The notes beneath the pieces were generated by a model, which saw only the letters and a program-made list of their open reading frames with translations, was not told the DNA's origin and did no database searches. A stretch of 64,000 nucleotides of DNA from Hymenobacter cellulosivorans (lineage in GTDB: Bacteria > Bacteroidota > Bacteroidia > Cytophagales > Hymenobacteraceae): NCBI RefSeq assembly GCF_022919135.1, contig NZ_CP095049.1, positions 558,001-622,000 of the forward strand, given 5' to 3'. This document shows, in pieces, positions 17,401-21,913 of this stretch. Made by a program: the position numbers and the translations under genes. How positions within the stretch are numbered: the first letter of the stretch is position 1; the number at the start of each line of letters is the position of its first letter.

Positions 17401-17488
17401 GGGAGGCAGCTTCGGCTACACGTTGGCCCTCGCCATCGTGTTGGCCGGGTTTGAGCAGAAGCTGAATGGTTCTTTGGGTAGAGTCCAA
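14462..17488 (-). CDS. purL: FGAM synthase, long PurL without glutaminase domain
   Basis: Synthetase part of phosphoribosylformylglycinamidine synthase (fourth purine step). 1008 residues. The N-terminal about 150 residues look like the PurS-like domain fused in large PurL. A linker with TWSEHCKHKEF and two PurM-fold repeats follow: the first with VETHNSPSAIDPYGGA and STDNGAGGLSSSIGE, the second with PLTSGKDSMKNDF and CHDLSDGGLAVALAEA. It stops at GQHAEAQ where fused enzymes would continue into the glutaminase, which here is the separate purQ one base downstream. The start codon is TTG at 17488; no earlier ATG exists in frame and the sequence from MDSTQRTIQ looks native. Confidence 0.95.
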   Translation of the reverse strand: MDSTQRTIQLLLKPGQHDGEGQRVAEAASRHLGLTTGRVQSTALYTVRYPVSDTQLRDFATHCLQDPVLHDVALDEFRHGAEYKSYILVAKLPGVTDDEGISAQNALGDFLNEPLDTHTQHIFSKRLYFLEHELPESSLRRLAEDLLGNKMINRFEVGPIAQIRDYTPRPGGGAESITDTVRLVGLSDEELVKLSKDNLYALNLEEMRAVRDHYTSIADERQAAGLPQDPTDCELEIVAQTWSEHCKHKEFSAVIKYRDADTGEEFEVDSLFKTYIKNATSEVDRQLRANGNDWLIKVFSDNAGAVRINPESLFVWKVETHNSPSAIDPYGGAITGILGNNRDPLATGIGGAKLLFNTNVLCFGNPEFNGTLLSNQLHPRRIFEGVRKGIEDGGNKSGVPTVNGAIVFDDRYAGKPLVYCGTGAVMPMQLAGLDSWEKKIDAHDRIIMAGGRVGKDGIHGATFSSIELDETSPATAVQIGSPITQKLAMDFLILATRRGLIKCSTDNGAGGLSSSIGELATISGGAVVELEKVPLKYPGLRPWEIFVSESQERFSLAVEPSKMAELLALGQEMEVELTDIGYFTSDGYLDVRFDGAPVAHLDMHFLHDGVPRKVLEAEWTKPTAQEPALPADLDYTDVLSRLLGSLNICSRESVIRQYDHEVKGRTIIKPLMGATGQAPQDAAVVRFNFESWEGVAVSNGILPRFGDLDAYDMSAGAFDEAVRQIVAVGGKLPNLSYGDGNFWSVNDNFCVPDSVYDPTTNPDGKHKLAKLVRMCQALRDATAAYCIPLTSGKDSMKNDFKADGVKISVPPTVLYSMTAKIEDVRRTITSDFKQADDVVYLLGETYDELGGSEFYQLFGELGANVPKVRFEEAKSLYTLMGQANDQGLIQSCHDLSDGGLAVALAEATFGYDFGAEVELPVGLPVPVQLFSESHSRFVATVAPEDVLAFEQHFGTRATRLGVVTQNQQLTVRHNGQTVISASTAALRHEWTNGPVNRIIGFGQHAEAQ

Positions 17489-17613
17489 AAGAGGGAGGTT
17501 TGTCTATTTTTCGGGTTTCCCACGCTGAGGCGACTGGGCCACCGTGAGGAAGCATACCCGCGCAGGGTACGCCGAAAATGCCTTGCCGCAGCGCCGTTTG
17601 CGCCGCAGTAGGT

Positions 17614-18237
17614 TTAAGAAAACGCTTTATCGGGCCGACTGCCCGGTTTTACCACCGGAATACCTGCCCGGCACAGCGGGCAATCATCGGGTGCGTAGGT
17701 AGCCGCCGTTACCGGCAGCAGGGCAAAGTTCGGAAAAGAAAGTGAAGCTTGCCCACCCGTGCGGTCAATTAAACTGGCCACGGCCAAAACTTTTGCTCCT
17801 AGTCCTTCCAACACCCGGGCTACTTCGTTGGTGCTCTTGCCGGTAGTTACCACGTCCTCGGCAATAATTATTTTCTGCCCCGGCTCCACCGTAAAGCCCC
17901 GGCGCAGGGTCATCTGCCCGGTATCGTCGCGCTCGGTGAAGATGCCGGGCACACCCAGTTGCCGGGCCAGCTCGTAGCCAATAACCACGCCGCCCATAGC
18001 CGGCCCGACCACTACATCAGGCTGCAAGCCGGCCTGCTGAATCTGCCGGGCCAGTTCCGCCGCGGCCGGAGCCGCCAGATCAGGGCGGCGCAGAAACCGG
18101 GCGCACTGCACGTAGGTATCCGAGTGTAGGCCGGAGGAAAGACGAAAGTGGCCGCGTAGCAGCGCATCTTCCTGCAACAGTTGCTGCTCCAGGGTTTCGG
18201 AAGTCAAGGTGGTCGGGGGGGTAGCTGAGAAAGACAC
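17614..18237 (-). CDS. pyrE: Orotate phosphoribosyltransferase
   Basis: Orotate + PRPP to OMP, fifth pyrimidine step. 207 residues. Seen: HFRLSSGLHSDTYVQC (orotate/PRPP site), VVVGPAMGGVVIG, ERDDTGQMTLRRGF, and the PRPP loop KIIIAEDVVTTGKST. A C-terminal C-x-x-C (DDCPLCRAG) may bind zinc and is common in some clades. The start is GTG at 18237. 125 bases separate it from purL. Together with pyrF it gives the two-step route orotate to UMP. Confidence 0.96.
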   Translation of the reverse strand: MSFSATPPTTLTSETLEQQLLQEDALLRGHFRLSSGLHSDTYVQCARFLRRPDLAAPAAAELARQIQQAGLQPDVVVGPAMGGVVIGYELARQLGVPGIFTERDDTGQMTLRRGFTVEPGQKIIIAEDVVTTGKSTNEVARVLEGLGAKVLAVASLIDRTGGQASLSFPNFALLPVTAATYAPDDCPLCRAGIPVVKPGSRPDKAFS

Positions 18238-18269
18238 TATACTATATAAGGAGTGAAAGGCTTATTAAG

Positions 18270-18440
18270 CCGAATGCCAGGCTGAGCTTGCCGAAGCATC
18301 TCTACGGCTGGCGTTGTTGAGAAAAGACCGTCCTGTCGGCCATTCTGCACTTCAAGCAAAAAGGAGATATCTCGCGGGCCATGGTAATCCGCTTACTTGG
18401 AAAATGTTAGCCCGCAAGATGTCTCACTGCGCTCCGAATG
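18270..18440. repeat. Intergenic mosaic of imperfect palindromes between pyrE and pyrF
   Basis: About 215 bases without a gene. Contains GCTGAGCTTGCCGAAGCATC at 18281-18300, a sequence type I recall as a frequent intergenic repeat in Hymenobacter-like genomes, and an imperfect inverted repeat GAGATATCTCGCGGGC (18364-18379) against GCCCGCAAGATGTCTC (18410-18425), 14 of 16 positions complementary. It could fold into a large hairpin in the transcript. No reading frame of note. Confidence 0.5.
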
Positions 18441-18453
18441 GCGTTCTGAAGCT

Positions 18454-19215
18454 TTAAGCCATCACCGGCCGATACTTATTGATCTGCTCCACTAACTCCC
18501 GGGCGGCAGCACCCGCATCGGCGGCCTGCCATAGCGCGCGGGAGGTGTTAATCAGCAACCCGGAACCGTCCGGCCGCAAACCGGCCCGCAACGTAGCCTG
18601 CAAATCACCGCCCTGGGCGCCCACGCCGGGCACCAGGAACCACTGCTCGGGGCTGAGGCGGCGCATGCGGGCTACGGCTTCGGCGTTGGTAGCACCCACC
18701 ACCAGGCCGATACCGCCGTGCTCCCCGTCGAGCTTGCGGGCTACCTGAGCAGCGTAATCCGAGAGGTAGCCGCCGCGGGTGAGGGCTACGTCCTGCAGGG
18801 AATGCACGGGCTTGTTGGAGGTTTTGGCCAGCACGAACACCATCTTGCCGGGTCGGGCGAAGGGCACAATGGCGTCGTCGCCCATATAGGGGTTCACCGT
18901 CACGCCATCAGCCCCGATGACGTCGTAGGCAAAGCGGGCGTAGTGGTCGGCGGTGTTGGCAATGTCACCAAACTTACCGTCCAGAATCACCGGTATGCTT
19001 TCCGGAATACGGTGTACGGTTTCGCGTAAGAGCTTCACTCCGTCTTCCCGGCTCAGGAAAAAGGCCAGATTGGGTTTGAAAGCTGCCGCGTACGGGCTGG
19101 TCTGGTCGATGACTTCGGCCAGGCGGCGGGCTACCTGCTGGTCGTCGCCGGTGGGGTCGAGGCCCACGCAGAGCAGGGAGTTGGCCTGCTGGGCGCGTTG
19201 AATGAGCTTTTCCAT
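18454..19215 (-). CDS. pyrF: Orotidine-5'-phosphate decarboxylase, type 2
   Basis: OMP to UMP, last pyrimidine step. 253 residues from the ATG at 19215, where the family start MEKLIQRAQQANSLLCVGLD lies; the longer frame upstream is not family-like. Catalytic loop ILDGKFGDIANT has the Lys and Asp of the K-x-x-D centre in the form typical of the type 2 (Mycobacterium/Bacteroidota) group. Phosphate-binding segments LVVGATN and LVPGVGAQGGD and GLLINTSRA follow. Located between pyrE (about 215 bases downstream, repeat-filled) and a dihydroorotate-dehydrogenase-like gene. Confidence 0.95.
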   Translation of the reverse strand: MEKLIQRAQQANSLLCVGLDPTGDDQQVARRLAEVIDQTSPYAAAFKPNLAFFLSREDGVKLLRETVHRIPESIPVILDGKFGDIANTADHYARFAYDVIGADGVTVNPYMGDDAIVPFARPGKMVFVLAKTSNKPVHSLQDVALTRGGYLSDYAAQVARKLDGEHGGIGLVVGATNAEAVARMRRLSPEQWFLVPGVGAQGGDLQATLRAGLRPDGSGLLINTSRALWQAADAGAAARELVEQINKYRPVMA

Positions 19216-19235
19216 TTTCGAGTGGGGAGAGTACG

Positions 19236-19319
19236 CGAAGTTATACTTCGTGAGGCGTTGAACAACTGTTGGGTGGGAAAGCAAAACAACCTGGCCGTCC
19301 CGCGAAGCGGTACTTCGCG
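19236..19319. repeat. Two related CGAAG palindromes flanking a 50-base spacer
   Basis: CGAAGT-TAT-ACTTCG at 19236-19250 and CGCGAAG-CGGTA-CTTCGCG at 19301-19319. Both share the CGAAG arm and lie in the 104-base gap between the dehydrogenase-like gene and pyrF, the second touching the stop codon. They may be short repetitive palindromes or RNA-processing hairpins in the operon transcript. Confidence 0.45.
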
Positions 19320-20165
19320 TTACAAGTTTGCCGGCACCAAATGGCTGCATTCGGCGGCCAGGCGAGCCGAGAGGCCGGGGTCCAGCCACTCGCCGCTGGC
19401 AATCTGCACGGCGCTGGCGCCGCAGCGCAGGTAATCCGACACGTGAGCAGCAGTAAAAACCCCGCCGGTGCCGAAAATGGGCAGCGTGATGCGAGCATCG
19501 TGGGCCAGCTCCCACACGCAGCGCAGGGCTACCGGCCGCAGCGCTTCGCCCGACAGGCCGCCGGTTACGGGCGCAGCCGTGGCGTCGTCGGACAGGTGCA
19601 GGGCTTTAAGCACGTTGGTAGCGGCCAGGGCCGTGGCGCCGCCTTCCTGAGCTCCCAGGGCCAGGCCCCGGATATGCTCGGGCCACGGCGGCAGCTTTAC
19701 CACGAGTACCGACTCCGGCCCTAGCTCGTTGCGCACGGCCTGGGTGGCCTCGCGCACAAACTTGGCGTTGAGTTCGGCTCCTTTTTCGGTGTCGGGCTGG
19801 GCAATGTATACTTCCACCCCGGCAATCTGGCTACCAACTTCGCGGGCCAGAAAGCGGGCAATTTTGCGGAAGCCCGGAATGCCGGGCGCCGTGATGCTGA
19901 CAAACACCGGCACGCCGTAGCTGAGCAGGTGGGGCAAGTGCTCCTGCACCAAAATTTCGGCGCTTTCGGTGCGCATATTGGTGGCGTTGAGCAGGGTTTG
20001 CTCGTTTACCTGCCAGATACCTTCCTCGTAGAGCCCAGGCTTGGGTTCCATCGTGACGGTGCGGGTAAAAATGGCGCCTAGCCGCTCGTAGCCCGGCCCA
20101 TCCAGCTGCCACGAAGCTGCTGCCAGACAGATAGGGTTTTGCAGCGTGAGGTTTCCTAGTTGCAT
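19320..20165 (-). CDS. Dihydroorotate-dehydrogenase-like FMN protein with altered active-site loops
   Basis: 281-residue TIM-barrel of the class 1 dihydroorotate dehydrogenase family, by position expected to make orotate. Family features kept: NPICLAAASWQLDG near the N-terminus, TMEPKPG, LVVKLPPWPE, and the FMN phosphate loops TGGLSGEALRP and GTGGVFTAAHVSDYLRCGA. Features changed: the catalytic N-(I/L)-S-C-P-N motif reads Y-I-A-Q-P-D, with Q123 where the class 1 catalytic cysteine should be, and the substrate loop N-S/A-x-G-L-x-N reads NATNMRTE (from N60). The ATG at 20165 starts at the conserved MQLGNLTLQNPI. Either it is a divergent enzyme with another substrate or it has lost activity. FMN binding looks intact. 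Confidence 0.85.
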   Translation of the reverse strand: MQLGNLTLQNPICLAAASWQLDGPGYERLGAIFTRTVTMEPKPGLYEEGIWQVNEQTLLNATNMRTESAEILVQEHLPHLLSYGVPVFVSITAPGIPGFRKIARFLAREVGSQIAGVEVYIAQPDTEKGAELNAKFVREATQAVRNELGPESVLVVKLPPWPEHIRGLALGAQEGGATALAATNVLKALHLSDDATAAPVTGGLSGEALRPVALRCVWELAHDARITLPIFGTGGVFTAAHVSDYLRCGASAVQIASGEWLDPGLSARLAAECSHLVPANL

Positions 20166-20310
20166 GATTTGCTCAGTAAAGAAAGATGCCATCCAGAACT
20201 GACGAAGGGAATCTGAATTAGGGACGGCAGCCTCTTTTTTCACCAAAAACCTACCGCGCCCTTACGCAGAACTTCCTCCGCCAGCTCAGGACGGCAGGTT
20301 ATATTTTTCT

Positions 20311-20529
20311 TTAGACAATCGGGGCGTAAGCCCGGACGGTCTTAAAAGTAGAGCGCCCGGTAGTGGCCGGGCGCTCCGGGAAAAGGTCAACCAGATGACG
20401 GTGGAACATGGCGTCCCATACTTTGATAATGGCCATCCGCTTGGGGTCTGTGTGTAGGTTCAGGTTTACGTTGCGGGGGGCGGCAGGAGCGGCGACTACC
20501 ATCTGCTGGGCGAGGGTGGTGTCGTTCAT
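20311..20529 (-). CDS. Small protein of unknown function downstream of a terminator-bearing leader
   Basis: 72 residues, no signal peptide or membrane segment. Composition: MNDTTLAQQMVVAAPAAP, then a basic and aromatic core (HTDPKRMAIIKVWDAMFH) and a C-terminal FKTVRAYAPIV. I recognise no family. The core from D28 looks like a folded helix. It lies 145 bases upstream of the dehydrogenase-like gene and 87 bases downstream of an intrinsic terminator, so its expression could depend on read-through. Coding status is moderately likely. Confidence 0.45.
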   Translation of the reverse strand: MNDTTLAQQMVVAAPAAPRNVNLNLHTDPKRMAIIKVWDAMFHRHLVDLFPERPATTGRSTFKTVRAYAPIV

Positions 20530-20615
20530 GGGGGTTTACCAGTGTGGGTTGAGAATAGTCAGAAAATGCTCAGGCACCGGCCGGCCCCAGCCCGCCGAAC
20601 CAGCCGACAGGGCAC

Positions 20616-20643
20616 AAAAAAACCGCTTCGAAAACCGGAGCGG
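20616..20643 (-). terminator. Intrinsic terminator inside a leader
   Basis: Read on the minus strand: CCGCT-CCG-GTTTT-CGA-AGCGG followed by seven T. The stem has seven pairs with one mismatch. It stands between a -7-like element at 20771-20778 and the small gene at 20529, so a transcript starting near 20764 would end here unless read-through occurs. Confidence 0.7.
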
Positions 20644-20764
20644 CAAAAGGGTCAAAACCAATAAAAACGAAAGCATCAACGGGGAAACAACCTTTCGGTC
20701 ATCTCGCAGAACGTTCTCGTGGAAGGTTCCACGCTCTATCAAATGTTGTTGATTGAGGTGAAGC
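20644..20764 (-). ncRNA. Candidate structured leader or small RNA
   Basis: Predicted transcript of about 150 bases from just below the -7 element to the terminator at 20616-20643. Read on the minus strand it contains ATCAA-N6-TTGAT near the 5' end, a hairpin CGTGGAA-CC-TTCCACG (20718-20733), the self-complementary AGAACGTTCT, and a GAAA-tetraloop hairpin ACC-GAAA-GGT (20690-20699). A frame of 76 codons crosses it from a GTG but overlaps these stems and looks accidental. I match it to no known RNA family. Confidence 0.45.
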
Positions 20765-20770
20765 ACGTCG

Positions 20771-20778
20771 CAAAAGTA
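20771..20778 (-). promoter_or_regulatory. Putative -7 element
   Basis: Reads TACTTTTG on the minus strand, matching the Bacteroidota TAnnTTTG -7 consensus. No good TTG was found at -33, which with the adjacent operator cluster suggests an activated or regulated promoter. It would drive the structured leader. Confidence 0.45.
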
Positions 20779-20782
20779 CTAA

Positions 20783-20830
20783 TTGTTACCAGCGCTGTTC
20801 ATTTGGTAACATTAAGTTTATGTTACCAAA
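20783..20830. promoter_or_regulatory. Operator-like cluster of three TGTTACCA half-sites
   Basis: Perfect 11-bp dyad TTTGGTAACAT-N7-ATGTTACCAAA (20802-20830), plus a third half-site TTGTTACCA at 20783-20791 in inverted orientation to the middle one. The third half-site falls between the presumed -7 and -33 positions of the minus-strand promoter, and the dyad lies just upstream, a layout typical of a repressor or activator binding region. Confidence 0.6.
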
Positions 20831-20961
20831 ATGTTAAGCCCTGCCTAAAATAGGGCGCAGGCAAGGAGCCGGCACTATAGTATATAGGGCACACAAAATT
20901 ATGATCTTCAAGATTATAGCTGGCAACAAAAAAATGACCTGCGCATTCTAAGCTGGTTGAT

Positions 20962-20969
20962 TATCTTTG
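20962..20969 (+). promoter_or_regulatory. Putative -7 element
   Basis: TATCTTTG fits TAnnTTTG exactly. No clear -33 TTG. It is about 290 bases upstream of the DUF4468 gene, so the transcript would include the foldable region 21062-21177. Confidence 0.35.
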
Positions 20970-21061
20970 TGTATTCTCAGCATAATTCAAATTCAACCCT
21001 TTCCCATAGCACCATCTTTACTTAACAAAGTACAAGTTCACAACTTACCCTCCCTTCCTGC

Positions 21062-21177
21062 TGGCGTAGAGCTGCTTAGGCAGTGCCCAGCCTGAAACCC
21101 GCCGGGATGATTCAACTGCTGGCTTGCTAGTGCGCCGGTTTTTTTAGGCTGGGTTTCTGCTATCCTAGCAGACACCA
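21062..21177 (+). ncRNA. Candidate structured RNA or 5' leader
   Basis: A rod-like fold can be drawn: CTGCTTAG (21072-21079) with CTAGCAG (21165-21171, one bulge), GCAG (21080-21083) with CTGC (21157-21160), CCCAGCCT (21086-21093) with AGGCTGGG (21146-21153), and AAACC/GGTTT inside. An outer TGGCGT/ACACCA pairing with one mismatch extends it. The 3' strand can instead form its own hairpin TCTGCTA-TCC-TAGCAGA (21156-21172), excluding the long fold. It ends about 85 bases before the DUF4468 start codon. No known family recognised. Confidence 0.45.
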
Positions 21178-21262
21178 ACTGCGGCACTAATAAGCCTCAC
21201 ACTCCCACTTAACCCCTTTTGCTTCTGTCATATTGTACTCACGCTTTGCCTTTACTACTGCT

Positions 21263-21835
21263 ATGAAAAAAGTGCTGTTTGGTTTAATGTTCGTCTGCTT
21301 GGCTGCTACCGCGCCGGTAGCTATGGCCCAGACTGGTTCGGGGACTTCTGTAAGCTACACGGAGAACGTTTTGGCGGACGAAGTGGGCAAGGAAGTGCTT
21401 TACCAGCGCGCCCTCGATTGGGCTCAGAACCACTTTTCGTACGGTCCCAAAACGGGCCCCAAGTCGGACGCTGCTGCCGGGACGGTACGCGTTACGGGCA
21501 CAGGTAAAGTAAAGCCGGTGGCCACCAATGGGAAAGAAATGGAGCAGACCATCCGCTTCGACTTCGTATTCCGGGCTAGCGATAAAGGCTACGAATACAG
21601 TGTAGGCTCGTTCCGCCTGGTACCCAACCCGCAGAACCCGGAAGAAACCGAGATGCTCAGCGACTATATCTCCCGCCTGGCCACGGAGAAAGGCAATAAC
21701 AAAACCTTTAACGACCGACGCGTGACGGCCCAGGCCAACAACCTAGCTAGTGAAGCCGCTATGAGCTTCCGCTCCTTCATGAACACGATGCCTGCCGCCG
21801 AGGAAAGCAGCGTGGGCGTGCCCGCCGCTAACTAA
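21263..21835 (+). CDS. Secreted DUF4468-like protein
   Basis: 190 residues. ATG at 21263 gives the signal peptide MKKVLFGLMFVCLAAT ending AMAQ. The mature part has the DUF4468 layout: VGKEVLYQRALDWAQNHF (helix), GTVRVTGTGKVKP (strand pair) and MEQTIRFDFVFRASDKGYEYSVGSF (paired strands). The C-terminal about 60 residues are helical and charged. DUF4468 proteins are periplasmic or outer-membrane-associated in Bacteroidota and of unknown role. Preceded by a long leader and followed by a bidirectional terminator. Confidence 0.85.
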   Translation: MKKVLFGLMFVCLAATAPVAMAQTGSGTSVSYTENVLADEVGKEVLYQRALDWAQNHFSYGPKTGPKSDAAAGTVRVTGTGKVKPVATNGKEMEQTIRFDFVFRASDKGYEYSVGSFRLVPNPQNPEETEMLSDYISRLATEKGNNKTFNDRRVTAQANNLASEAAMSFRSFMNTMPAAEESSVGVPAAN

Positions 21836-21852
21836 GCACATTATGTAGTACG

Positions 21853-21890
21853 ACAAAAAAGCCCCTGACATGCGCCCGGGGCTTTTTTGT
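21853..21890. terminator. Bidirectional terminator
   Basis: 13-bp arms ACAAAAAAGCCCC (21853-21865) and GGGGCTTTTTTGT (21878-21890), 12-base loop. Lies between the convergent DUF4468 and olsF genes. Confidence 0.85.
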
Positions 21891-21913
21891 TATTAACAAT
21901 TGACAAACGGGGG

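Noticed and set aside
16526..17611. 361-codon plus-strand frame opposite purL
   Set aside because: Same shadow effect; Val/Gly/His-rich translation without domain signals.
18364..18425. Spaced repeats that might be the start of a CRISPR array
   Set aside because: Only one inverted pair, no direct repeats with regular spacers, no cas genes.
19320..20165. Frameshift or pseudogene explanation for the dehydrogenase-like gene
   Set aside because: Open frame of full family length with conserved FMN motifs on both sides of the changed loops.
7622..20310. Purine riboswitch or T-box ahead of the pur genes
   Set aside because: No conserved core elements found in the gaps between the genes; the only structured leader lies further upstream at 20616-20764 and does not match those classes.
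20536..20766. 76-codon minus-strand frame starting with GTG
   Set aside because: Runs through the hairpins and the terminator of the leader and has no coding character; the RNA explanation fits better, though a leader peptide cannot be fully excluded.
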